DNA from: Allobosea sp. TND4EK4
GTDB taxonomy: Bacteria > Pseudomonadota > Alphaproteobacteria > Rhizobiales > Beijerinckiaceae
Length of the DNA stretch: 64,000 nucleotides
Direction of reading: 5' to 3'
Assembly: GCF_900156025.1 (NCBI RefSeq)
Contig: NZ_FTMO01000001.1
Span: forward strand, 682,001-746,000
Positions within the stretch are counted from its first letter, which is position 1. The number at the start of each line of letters is the position of its first letter. Positions 48,996-56,835 of the stretch are shown here, one piece after another. The notes beneath the pieces were generated by a model. It was given only the letters and a program-made list of their open reading frames with translations. It did no database searches and was not told the origin of the DNA. A program made the position numbers and the translations under genes.

Positions 48996-49604
48996 TCAGT
49001 TCGTCGTGCCGCGGCGCGGGGCCGACTGGCGAGACCCGACCTCGGCCGGCGGGCGCATGTCGCCGCCATTGATCAGATCCGCGATCGGGTCCCGCACCGG
49101 GGCGGGCCGCTGGACGGCGGGTGCCGCTGCGGGGGCAGGCGTGCGTGCGACGGCCGAAACCGCGGCCGGTGGACGCGGCGCGCTCTCGCGCTGCGCCGGG
49201 GCCTGCGAGAGATCGCTGGGGCGGGTCGGCGGCAGCGCAGGCAGGGTGTTCGAGGCGGGCAGGCTCTGGCTGGGCAAGGCCTGGAGCGGGGCAGCCGGCG
49301 CCTCGGGAGCAGCCTCGCTGCGGCGGACCGGCTGGGTGGCGCGCGGCGCCTCCCCCGCGGGCGCATAGGTCACCATGGGATGCGGATGCCGCGCCTTCTG
49401 GAACATCAGCGCATTGGTCACGATCGCTGCCGAGGCGAGGCCGAAGGCGAGGAAGATCAGGGCTCGGCCGGGACGCTGCGCGGCCGAGCGCAGAACCCGC
49501 GCGATCCACGGCGTCGACTTGCGCCGGACCGGCTGCTGCGAACGCCGGACCGGAGCGGACAGGGAAGCGCCGTTGCGGGCGCGGGCGGCCATGGTGGCGG
49601 ACAT
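48996..49604 (-). CDS. Single-pass membrane protein with Pro/Ala-rich periplasmic part (peptidoglycan-binding domain apparently missing)
   Basis: This 202-residue protein has a basic N-terminus, one membrane helix (about 49-67, 'ALIFLAFGLASAAIVTNAL'), then 'FQKARHPHPMVTYAP' and 130 residues of Pro/Ala-rich, probably disordered, sequence ending 'RDPIADLINGG...RRGTTN'. In rhizobial relatives as I recall them, 'RHPxP' and 'DPIxDLI' are followed by a C-terminal peptidoglycan-binding domain; here the chain ends soon after. It starts at ATG 49604, 15 bp after the kinase stop. Confidence 0.72.
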   Translation of the reverse strand: MSATMAARARNGASLSAPVRRSQQPVRRKSTPWIARVLRSAAQRPGRALIFLAFGLASAAIVTNALMFQKARHPHPMVTYAPAGEAPRATQPVRRSEAAPEAPAAPLQALPSQSLPASNTLPALPPTRPSDLSQAPAQRESAPRPPAAVSAVARTPAPAAAPAVQRPAPVRDPIADLINGGDMRPPAEVGSRQSAPRRGTTN

Positions 49605-49619
49605 CGGTTCAGCTCGTCT

Positions 49620-51440
49620 TCAGGCGGTCAAACGGAGAGGTGCTTTGGACTCGAGGCCGCGGCGCGGCGCGCGGGCGAAGGTGACGATGCGGGCGGCCGG
49701 CTCGGCCTCGGTCGTCGATACGGCGGCGTGGAGCGGAAGACGCACGCAAACGCGGGTGCCGGCCCCCGGCGCGCTTTCGATGGTGAGCTGCCCGCCATGC
49801 AGGCCGACGAGCCCACGCACGACGGAGAGTCCGAGCCCGGTGCCCTCATGGGCGCGGTCATAGGAGCCGCGCGCCTGAAAGAAGGGGTCGCCGAGGCGCG
49901 GCAGATCGCCGGCCGCGATGCCGATGCCGGTGTCCGAGACGGACAGGTCGATGGCGTCGCCATCGCGCAGCACGGCGAGCACCACCCGGCCGCCCGGCGG
50001 CGTGAACTTGATGGCGTTGGAGAGCAGGTTGAGCACCACCTGCTTCAGCGCCCGCCTGTCCGCCTCGATCGGCGGCAGGGCGGTTCCGACGACCTTCTCC
50101 AGCGCGACGGAGCCCTGCTCGGCGCGAAGCGCCATCAGGGCGCAGCATTCGCGGACCATGCCGCCGAGATCGACCGGCTCACGCTCGATCTCCATCGCGC
50201 CGCTCTCGATCTTCGAGATGTCGAGCAAGGTGTTGACCACCTCGAGCAAGTGATGCCCGGAGGCGTGGATGATGCCGGCATATTCGGCGCGCTTGGCGGC
50301 ATCGAGCCGGCCGGCCTCTTCGCCGCTCAGCATTTCCGAGAAGCCGATGATGGCGTTGAGCGGGGTGCGCAGCTCGTGGCTGACCGTGGCAAGGAACTGG
50401 TTCTTGACGTCGTTCGCCTTCAGCGCCTCGGCATGGCCGAGCGCATGCTCCTCCTCGCGGGCGCGCCGCTCCGTCACATCCCGCATGACGCAGACGACGG
50501 TCGCCTGCGACTGTCCCTGCAATCCCGCATCGGCAACATGATAGGCCTGCATCTCGAGCCACAGCGCGACCGGATGGCGGTGCGCGCCCGGCGCTCCCAG
50601 CGGCACGAACAGCGTGCGGAAGCAGGCGGTCGCGCCTCCGGGGTTGCGGGCTGCGTCGCTGAGCGCCTTGAGGAAGAGCGGCCGGTCGGCAATGTGCACC
50701 CGCTCGAACAGCCCGCGGCCGAGCAGATCCTGCGGTTCCGCACCGGCAAGCGTGCGCGCCGCCGCGTTGGCGAAGACCACTCCCCCGCCGGCATCGTGCC
50801 AGGTCACGAGGTCGCCGACATGGTCGAGCAGGATCCGGTTGCGCGGATCGAAGGCGGGCTGCGCGGTCGTCGCCTGGCCGCGCCAGGCCACGACGAGCGC
50901 CGTCGCGGCGAGCGTCTGAGCCAGCACGGCGGCCACCAGCAGGGGCATCGCCTCGCGGCCCAGCGGAGCCGCACGCAGGAAGCCGGCCTGATCGGCGACG
51001 ACCAAACCCAGGAAGGCGGTGAGCGCCGCGATACCGGCGCGATACACCAATCTGCGCGAACCGAAGCCGGCCGCCTCGACCGGGACCAGCGCGAGCGCGC
51101 CGAGAAGCGGCGACATGGCGCCGCCGGTGACGGCGGCAAGCGCGACGACGAACAGGGAGAGGGCGGCTGCCGAGACCAGATGAGCGATGTCGAGCCGCGC
51201 CGTGCGGGAGAGCAGGACAACCGAGAGCAGCAGCAGCGCCGCCGACACGATCATCGCCAGGTCGACAAGCCCGGGACTGCCGCGCCAGGCGAGATAGGCC
51301 GGCGTCAGCGCCAGCGCCCCGCCGCCGACGAGCAGCCGCGACAGGATGAAGCGCTGATGGCGCCCGCTCTCGCGGGCATCGCCCCGCACCGAGCCATGCA
51401 CCAACGCCGCCGCCTGTGTTCCGAGTTCGGAGATAGCCAT
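49620..51440 (-). CDS. PAS-domain sensor histidine kinase, DivJ/PleC-like
   Basis: This 606-residue kinase has several N-terminal membrane helices (residues about 30-190), a PAS domain ('LLDHVGDLVTWHDAGGGVVF' onward to 'MRDVTERRARE'), a HisKA domain with His355 in 'TVSHELRTPLNAIIGFSEML', and an ATPase domain ('NLLSNAIKFTPPGGRVVLAV', 'DTGIGIAAGDL', 'GTGLGLSVVRGL'). The architecture matches DivJ/PleC kinases, which act on the DivK/PleD cell-cycle regulators of alphaproteobacteria; exact identity is not certain. A CtrA box lies 63 bp upstream. ATG 51440 is preferred over TTG 51446. Confidence 0.87.
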   Translation of the reverse strand: MAISELGTQAAALVHGSVRGDARESGRHQRFILSRLLVGGGALALTPAYLAWRGSPGLVDLAMIVSAALLLLSVVLLSRTARLDIAHLVSAAALSLFVVALAAVTGGAMSPLLGALALVPVEAAGFGSRRLVYRAGIAALTAFLGLVVADQAGFLRAAPLGREAMPLLVAAVLAQTLAATALVVAWRGQATTAQPAFDPRNRILLDHVGDLVTWHDAGGGVVFANAAARTLAGAEPQDLLGRGLFERVHIADRPLFLKALSDAARNPGGATACFRTLFVPLGAPGAHRHPVALWLEMQAYHVADAGLQGQSQATVVCVMRDVTERRAREEEHALGHAEALKANDVKNQFLATVSHELRTPLNAIIGFSEMLSGEEAGRLDAAKRAEYAGIIHASGHHLLEVVNTLLDISKIESGAMEIEREPVDLGGMVRECCALMALRAEQGSVALEKVVGTALPPIEADRRALKQVVLNLLSNAIKFTPPGGRVVLAVLRDGDAIDLSVSDTGIGIAAGDLPRLGDPFFQARGSYDRAHEGTGLGLSVVRGLVGLHGGQLTIESAPGAGTRVCVRLPLHAAVSTTEAEPAARIVTFARAPRRGLESKAPLRLTA

Positions 51441-51759
51441 ACCCAACGCAACGCCTGAACTTTCGGGCTGTGCCCCGCTTTCCGGATTTGGCCAGCGGGG
51501 TTTTAAGCCCGGCTTAAGGCAGCCGGGGCGGGAGATCCCCGATCTCGCATCACGACAAATTTAAGCGATGTTTTGCAGAGACTTGCGCCTATCCTGCCAT
51601 CGCGGCGAGTCCCGGCGAATGTTCGCGGCAGGGTGAACGGAAGCTGAAGACGCCGCCTCGCATTCGTGTCGAGTTTGAGCAATCCGGAACACGCGATTTT
51701 TCCGGGTTTGCGCCTAGATGGCCCCAGGCGGTTACGGAAGCCCGCCGCTGGAGACAGCC
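51441..51759. other. 319-bp intergenic region with CtrA box
   Basis: No gene fits here. It holds a perfect CtrA box (51503-51517) near the kinase end. The rest shows AT-rich patches ('CGACAAATTTAAGCGATGTT' near 51550) suitable for promoters in both directions. No terminator or RNA gene is apparent. Confidence 0.6.
51503..51517. promoter_or_regulatory. Perfect CtrA-type box upstream of the DivJ/PleC-like kinase
   Basis: TTAA-GCCCGGC-TTAA. The sequence is also palindromic (TTAAGCC-C-GGCTTAA). It lies 63 bp before the kinase start. It fits the CtrA master-regulator consensus, suggesting cell-cycle control of the kinase operon. Confidence 0.6.
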
Positions 51760-52029
51760 ATGGCCCATCTCATGCGCAAGGTCGCGATCATCGGCTTCAT
51801 CGCCATGAACTCGCCCCTTCTCGCAGGCAAGTCGGACGAGGCGCCTGTGACGGCGCCCGCTGTCCATCAGGCCGCGGCCGCAAGCGCCCACATGGTGCGG
51901 GCGGGCAATGGCGGGCTCACGGCGGCGCGCGAGGCCGCACAGATCCTCGCGGCGCTCGATCCGGCGATCCGCGAGCGCGTTCTCGGTGCAGCAACCACTT
52001 TCGGAACCGGCACGGCAAGCCATCGCTGA
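51760..52029 (+). CDS. Small possible secreted protein, unknown
   Basis: This 89-residue reading frame starts at ATG 51760 with GGAG 6 bases upstream, a good ribosome site. It begins 'MAHLMRKVAIIGFIAMNSP', which could be a short signal or membrane segment, and continues as an Ala-rich sequence ('LTAAREAAQILAALDPAIRE'). No family is recognised. It may be real but minor; coding bias and the ribosome site are the only evidence. sufE follows after 90 bp. Confidence 0.5.
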   Translation: MAHLMRKVAIIGFIAMNSPLLAGKSDEAPVTAPAVHQAAAASAHMVRAGNGGLTAAREAAQILAALDPAIRERVLGAATTFGTGTASHR

Positions 52030-52119
52030 GGCAGCCTGCCGCGACCCCGGCTTGACGGGACCTGGTCGCTGCGGGAAGACAGCGCGCCCTCAGCCGAGGC
52101 GGCAGGCGCAAGGCAGGAC

Positions 52120-52545
52120 ATGACCGCGAAGCTCGACGAAATCGTCGCCAATTTCGACCTGCTCGACGAGTGGGACGATCGCTACCGCTACCTGATCGAA
52201 CTCGGCAAGGGGCTCGAACCGCTGCCGGAAGAGGCGCATAACGAGGCCAACAAGGTGCGCGGCTGCGCCAGTCAGGTCTGGCTCGACATGCACGCCGAAG
52301 GCGGGCCAGGCCCGCGGACGACACTCCATTTCCGGGGCGACAGCGACGCCCATATCGTGCGCGGCCTGGTGGCCCTGGCTCTCGCGATCTACTCGGGCCG
52401 GCCAGCCTCCGAAATCCTCACAACCGACGCCTTCGCGATCTACGAGAAGCTCGGGCTCGCCGCGCATCTGACGCCGCAGCGCTCGAACGGCGTTCGCGCC
52501 ATGATCGAGCGCATCAAGGCCGATGCGCGGGCCGCCGCCGGCTAA
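52120..52545 (+). CDS. sufE: Cysteine desulfuration protein SufE
   Basis: This 141-residue sulfur acceptor takes persulfide from the SufS desulfurase through its conserved Cys in 'NKVRGCASQVWLDMH' and passes it to SufB for Fe-S assembly. 'DEWDDRYRYLIELGKGLEPL' and 'IYEKLGLAAHLTPQRSNGVR' complete the family signature. The length matches E. coli SufE (138). No other suf gene is adjacent, so it is encoded apart from the main suf operon. Confidence 0.95.
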   Translation: MTAKLDEIVANFDLLDEWDDRYRYLIELGKGLEPLPEEAHNEANKVRGCASQVWLDMHAEGGPGPRTTLHFRGDSDAHIVRGLVALALAIYSGRPASEILTTDAFAIYEKLGLAAHLTPQRSNGVRAMIERIKADARAAAG

Positions 52546-52551
52546 GCCGCG

Positions 52552-53331
52552 TCAAAGCCGCCCGGCTGGCATGATGCCGGGACGGGCATCCGGATCGCGC
52601 CAAGCCGATATCGCGGGCGCCCTGCCCTTGCGATCGAGTCCGTAATGGGTGGCCAGCGCCGCCAGGGCGACGCGCAGCACCACCTTGGCCGAGCGCGCCG
52701 GCCAGTTGCGCTCGCGCTCGACCCAGTCGAGCCCCTTCAGGAAGCCGCAGACATCGATGGCGATGCCGGAAAGCTCCGGCCCCAGCCTGTCGCAGGCCTT
52801 GCGCACGCGCTGCCGAGCCGCGAGGGCCGAATCCGAGGCTCCGCCGTGGTCATGCGGCCCGGCGCCGCGCTCCCCAGGCGTCAGTGCCGCGTCCCAGTTC
52901 ATCGTCGTGCGCGGCAGCATCTGCGCCCGGGTCAGATCCGCCCGGAAGCGTTCTCCGGCCGCGAATTCCTCGGCACTGATCTGCGGCTGCCCATCCTTGC
53001 CCGGCCGGCGATGCAGCCAGAGCAGCGGGCTCTCGCGATCATTATATCCGGGACGGGCCGCCGGGGGTTCGGTCGGCCGGGGATTGTCGGCCGCGGAAGC
53101 GGGCACCAGCCGCGCCGCCCTGCCCGCGCTGCTCCAGGCCAGAAGGCCGCGCGCCACCAGCGCCTCGGCCGCTGCCCCGGCGACATAGCCCGCCCCCAGG
53201 CTCGTACCGCCATCGCCGCGATACAGCGCGATCCGCCCGCAATCCAGCGGGGAGCGGATGGCATAGGCATGTGGTTCCGAGAGATGCCGAAGCAGGCGCT
53301 GCTGGTCGCGGTCTGTCGTTTCGTCGCTCAT
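52552..53331 (-). CDS. DUF6456 domain protein
   Basis: This 259-residue protein has a C-terminal DUF6456 region ('DRESPLLWLHRRPGKDGQPQ', 'AGERFRADLTRAQMLPRTTM', 'LDWVERERNWPARSAKVVLR') and a variable N-terminal half that may contain a winged helix ('RHLSEPHAYAIRSPLDCGRI'). Its start overlaps the stop of the DnaA-like gene in ATGA (53331-53328), so the two are translated as a coupled pair. In some alphaproteobacteria both regions are in one protein (recalled). Function unknown. Confidence 0.78.
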   Translation of the reverse strand: MSDETTDRDQQRLLRHLSEPHAYAIRSPLDCGRIALYRGDGGTSLGAGYVAGAAAEALVARGLLAWSSAGRAARLVPASAADNPRPTEPPAARPGYNDRESPLLWLHRRPGKDGQPQISAEEFAAGERFRADLTRAQMLPRTTMNWDAALTPGERGAGPHDHGGASDSALAARQRVRKACDRLGPELSGIAIDVCGFLKGLDWVERERNWPARSAKVVLRVALAALATHYGLDRKGRAPAISAWRDPDARPGIMPAGRL

Positions 53332-53696
53332 CGTCGGTCCTCCATCGTCTCGCGCAACTGGCTGGAGCGGAGCGCCAGCAAGGCGGCCTCCAGCGCTCCA
53401 AGGCTGAACTCGCGGACAGGGTCGTCGCGGCTGTCCTCGATCAGGGCGCAGGCATGGCGCACGGTCGTCCTGTCGCGGCCAAAGCAGGTGCCGACCCGCG
53501 TCAGGGTGATGCCGAAGGCGACATGGGCGAGGTACATCGCCGTCTGCCGCGCCTGCGCGACGGGCCGCCTGCCACGACTGGCCGTGCGCAGTCTGCGAGG
53601 CGGAATGCGCCGGCACGCCGCAATCGCGACCTCCGCCAGACGAGCCGCTGCCGTCTCCTGCAACATCCTGCCAAAGCCGGGCGCCCGCTCGTTCAT
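53328..53696 (-). CDS. DnaA domain-IV-like helix-turn-helix protein
   Basis: This 122-residue protein has a C-terminal part ('ARQTAMYLAHVAFGITLTRV', then 'FGRDRTTVRHACALIED') that matches the DNA-binding domain IV of DnaA (compare 'ARQxAMYLxR...GRDHTTVxHA'), which reads DnaA boxes. It lacks the DnaA AAA+ ATPase and domain I, so it could only bind DNA, not initiate replication. It precedes and is coupled to DUF6456. A role as a DnaA-box-binding modulator is a guess. Confidence 0.78.
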   Translation of the reverse strand: MNERAPGFGRMLQETAAARLAEVAIAACRRIPPRRLRTASRGRRPVAQARQTAMYLAHVAFGITLTRVGTCFGRDRTTVRHACALIEDSRDDPVREFSLGALEAALLALRSSQLRETMEDRR

Positions 53697-53828
53697 CTTA
53701 TGTTCCCATAAACAGCGAACCCTACCCGTTGGGGCTCAGCCAGCTATAGGCATAAATTCCTATTTAGCTTTTGGCAAGCAGATTCTTCGGGATGCCGGTT
53801 CGGCGGCTTCAACTCTGCCGGCGAAACG

Positions 53829-53855
53829 AAAAAGCCGCCGGAAAACCGGCGGCTT
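53829..53855 (-). terminator. Rho-independent terminator of mucR
   Basis: On the minus strand, GCCGCCGG-TTTT-CCGGCGGC followed by TTTTT. A perfect 8-bp GC stem 39 bp after the mucR stop codon. Confidence 0.88.
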
Positions 53856-53894
53856 CGAACGAATCACTGACGGGCGCGGTGCCCGGCTTTGCTA

Positions 53895-54311
53895 TCAGCG
53901 ACGCTTGCGGCGCTGCTGGCCCAGACCCATCTTCTTGGCGAGTTGCGAGCGCGCCTCGGCATAGTTCGGCGCCACCATCGGATAGTCGGGCGGCAGGCCC
54001 CACTTCTCGCGATACTGCTCAGGCGACATGTTGTACTGCGTGCGCAGGTGGCGCTTCAGCGACTTGAACTTCTTGCCGTCTTCCAGGCAGACCAGATAAT
54101 CCGCCGTGATCGACTTCTTGACGGGGATGGCGGGCTTGGGCGCCTCGGCCGGAACGACCGGCGCGACGCCGCCGACGACGCGGCTCAGCGCCGAATGCAC
54201 GTCGCTGATCAGCGCAGGCAGTTCGGCGGCCGGCACAGAATTGTTGGAGACATAGGCGGACACGATATCCGCAGTCAGTTCGATGAAATCCGACCCTTCG
54301 GCATCGGCCAT
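53895..54311 (-). CDS. mucR: MucR/Ros family transcriptional regulator (zinc ligands degenerate)
   Basis: This 138-residue regulator has the family core '[20 protein letters not shown]' and '[20 protein letters not shown]'. The classic Ros zinc finger has Cys, Cys, His, His at relative positions 0, 3, 13 and 17/18. Here position 0 is Cys and 13 is His, but 3 is Asp and 17/18 are Gln/Tyr, so the zinc site looks incomplete. Members repress envelope, exopolysaccharide, virulence and cell-cycle genes and bind AT-rich sites. ATG 54311 has AAGGAG upstream, and a strong terminator follows. Confidence 0.93.
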   Translation of the reverse strand: MADAEGSDFIELTADIVSAYVSNNSVPAAELPALISDVHSALSRVVGGVAPVVPAEAPKPAIPVKKSITADYLVCLEDGKKFKSLKRHLRTQYNMSPEQYREKWGLPPDYPMVAPNYAEARSQLAKKMGLGQQRRKRR

Positions 54312-54640
54312 GGTAAACGTCTCCTTGTCCCTGATACTGGTGTCTTCTCGACCACCATCGTCCGCAATCGATTCGTCCGGCGGTTCTTGCCACCTGCCCG
54401 CGCGAGGACTGGCAGCGTGGAATCATCCGGGCCGATCAAGCCGGTCCGGCTGTAATCGATACTTCACAACAGTGCAAGAGAACTTCCCGTATCGATCAGT
54501 CTTTCCCTTGTTCAATATTCCACTTCACAACTCTGGCGGGATATCCTTGCCTGGCAAGATCATATTCGTGCTCCACGCGCTGCTTGCCAGCGCAGGCACG
54601 GCGCCCTACCTCTCGGCCGCCCCTTCGCCGGAGAGACGCC
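54312..54640. other. 329-bp divergent intergenic region mucR / S9 peptidase with repeats
   Basis: No gene fits. It contains an 8-bp inverted repeat ATCGATAC (54455-54462) / GTATCGAT (54489-54496) and a 10-bp direct repeat ACTTCACAAC (54461-54470 and 54522-54531) in an AT-rich core. These are likely promoters and control sites for mucR (leftward) and the peptidase (rightward). Confidence 0.6.
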
Positions 54641-56815
54641 ATGCCTGCCGATGAGACCAGCCGCGCCAAGCGCGCAAGCGCCGGCCAACGGACCGCGGCA
54701 CGCCCGCCCGTCGCGCCCATCCGCACGGTCGAGACCGTCGTCCACGGCGTGACGCTGCGCGACGACTATGCCTGGCTGCGGGCCGAGAACTGGAAGGATG
54801 TGCTGCGCGATCCGGACGTGCTTCCGGAGGAGATCCGCCGACATCTCGAGGCCGAGAATGCCTATTGCAAGGCGCAGATGGCCTCGACGCGGGCCCTGCA
54901 GCGCGAACTCGTCAAGGAAATGCGCGGCCGCATCAAGGAAGACGATTCCAGCGTGCCGCAGCCGGACGGCCCCTGGCTCTACTATTCGCGCTACCGCAAG
55001 GGCGGCGAGCACCCGCTGATCTGCCGGCGCCCGCGCGTTTCAGACCTGACGCGAAAAAAATCGCGCGAGCAGATCATGCTGAATGCCGATGCGCTTGCCG
55101 ATGGCAAGGACTTCTTCGATCTCGGCGACACGGCGCACAGCCCCGACCATGCCCTGCTCGGCTGGAGTGCGGACGAAGCCGGCTCCGAACTCTACCGGAT
55201 CCGCGTCCGCGACCTTGCGACCGGTGAAGACCTGCCCGACATCGTTCCCGACACGACCGGCGACATTGTCTGGGCCAACGATGCGGGCTCCTTCTTCTAT
55301 GTCGCACTCGATGCCGACCACCGCCCGTCTCAAGTGAAGCGCCACCGGCTCGGCACCCCTGCCGAAAGCGATACGGTCCTGCATGACGAGGCCGATGCCG
55401 GGATGTTCGTCGATATCGACCAGACCCAGTCCGGGCGCTTCCTGCTGATCTCGATCGGCGACCACGAAACCTCCGAAATCAGGCTGGTCGATCTCGACGC
55501 CCCGGAGACGCCGCCGCGCCTCGTCGCCGCGCGCGAGGTCGGCCGGCAATACGAGGTCGAGCATCACGGCGAGGACCTGCTGATCCTGACCAATGCGGAC
55601 GGCGCCGAGGACTTCAAGATCGTGACCGCACCGCTCGGCTCGCCCGAGCCCGCGCATTGGCGCGATCTGGTGCCGCACAAGGGCGGGAGGCTGATCCTCG
55701 ACCATCTCTGCCTGAAGGGACGGCTGATCCGGCTGGAGCGTGAGGACGGGCTGCCGCGCATCGTCATCCGCGAGCTTGGCGACGGAACCGAGCGCAGCAT
55801 CGCCTTCGACGAGGAGGCCTACGGGCTCGGCATCGACCCCGGCTACGAGTTCGAGACCGATACGCTGCGCTTCCTCTACGCGTCGCTCGCGCGGCCCGCG
55901 GAAACCTATGACTACGATCTCGCCACCGCCGAGCGGACGCTTCTGAAGCGCCAGGAGGTGCCCTCGGGGCACGATCCGGCGGCCTACAAGGTCCGGCGCA
56001 TCTTCGCCACGGCGCGGGATGGGGAACAGGTTCCGGTCTCGATCCTGCACCGGGCGGACCTTCCCCTGAACGGAAGCGCACCCTGCCTGCTCTATGGCTA
56101 TGGCTCCTATGGCTCAGCCATGTCGGCCTCGTTCCGCACGCGCCCGCTCAGCCTGGTCGATCGCGGCTTTGTCTATGCGATCGCGCATGTGCGCGGCGGA
56201 ACGGAAAAGGGGCGGCGCTGGTATCTCGACGGCAAGCGCGAGAAGAAGCGCAACACCTTCACCGACTTCATCGCCGCAGGCGAAGCCCTTGCCGAAGCCG
56301 GTTTCACCACGCGCGGCCGCATCGTCGCCGAGGGCGGCAGCGCCGGCGGCATGCTGATGGGCGCGGTGGCGAACATTGCGCCCGAGCTGTTCGCCGGCAT
56401 CGTTGCGGAAGTGCCGTTCGTCGATGTGCTCAATACCATCCTCGACGAGACGCTGCCGCTGACGCCGCCGGAATGGCCTGAATGGGGCGACCCGATCCGC
56501 GACATCCGCGCCTTCGAGACGATCCGCAGCTATTCGCCCTACGACAACGTCGCGGCGCAGAGCTACCCGCCGATCCTGGCCATGGCGGGGCTCACCGACC
56601 CGCGCGTGACCTATTGGGAGCCCGCAAAATGGGTTGCCCACCTGCGCGCCTCGATGACCGGCGGCGGGCCGATCCTGCTCCACACCAATATGGATGCCGG
56701 ACATGGCGGCTCGGCCGGGCGCTTCGACTCCTTGAAGGAGACAGCGCTGGCCTATGCCTTTGCGATCAAGGCGGCAGGGGATGGCTGGCCGCAGAGCGTC
56801 CCGGCAAAAGCCTGA
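54641..56815 (+). CDS. ptrB: S9 family peptidase (prolyl oligopeptidase / oligopeptidase B-like)
   Basis: This 724-residue serine peptidase has an N-terminal beta-propeller (about 75-430) and a C-terminal alpha/beta hydrolase domain. The predicted triad is Ser567 in 'EGGSAGGMLMGAVANI', Asp in 'LTDPRVTYWEPAKWVA' and His in 'MDAGHGGSAGRFDSLKE'. The length and 'YAWLRAENWKDVLRDPDVL' match oligopeptidase B, which cuts short peptides after basic residues. There is no signal peptide, so it is cytoplasmic. ATG 54641 follows GGAGAG. Confidence 0.92.
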   Translation: MPADETSRAKRASAGQRTAARPPVAPIRTVETVVHGVTLRDDYAWLRAENWKDVLRDPDVLPEEIRRHLEAENAYCKAQMASTRALQRELVKEMRGRIKEDDSSVPQPDGPWLYYSRYRKGGEHPLICRRPRVSDLTRKKSREQIMLNADALADGKDFFDLGDTAHSPDHALLGWSADEAGSELYRIRVRDLATGEDLPDIVPDTTGDIVWANDAGSFFYVALDADHRPSQVKRHRLGTPAESDTVLHDEADAGMFVDIDQTQSGRFLLISIGDHETSEIRLVDLDAPETPPRLVAAREVGRQYEVEHHGEDLLILTNADGAEDFKIVTAPLGSPEPAHWRDLVPHKGGRLILDHLCLKGRLIRLEREDGLPRIVIRELGDGTERSIAFDEEAYGLGIDPGYEFETDTLRFLYASLARPAETYDYDLATAERTLLKRQEVPSGHDPAAYKVRRIFATARDGEQVPVSILHRADLPLNGSAPCLLYGYGSYGSAMSASFRTRPLSLVDRGFVYAIAHVRGGTEKGRRWYLDGKREKKRNTFTDFIAAGEALAEAGFTTRGRIVAEGGSAGGMLMGAVANIAPELFAGIVAEVPFVDVLNTILDETLPLTPPEWPEWGDPIRDIRAFETIRSYSPYDNVAAQSYPPILAMAGLTDPRVTYWEPAKWVAHLRASMTGGGPILLHTNMDAGHGGSAGRFDSLKETALAYAFAIKAAGDGWPQSVPAKA

Positions 56816-56835
56816 GACGCGGCCGGCGGCGTCCG

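Noticed and set aside
48558..51458. 966-codon plus-strand frame
   Set aside because: Antisense to the kinase, the Pro-rich membrane protein and DUF1491; low-complexity Arg/Gly/Ala composition.
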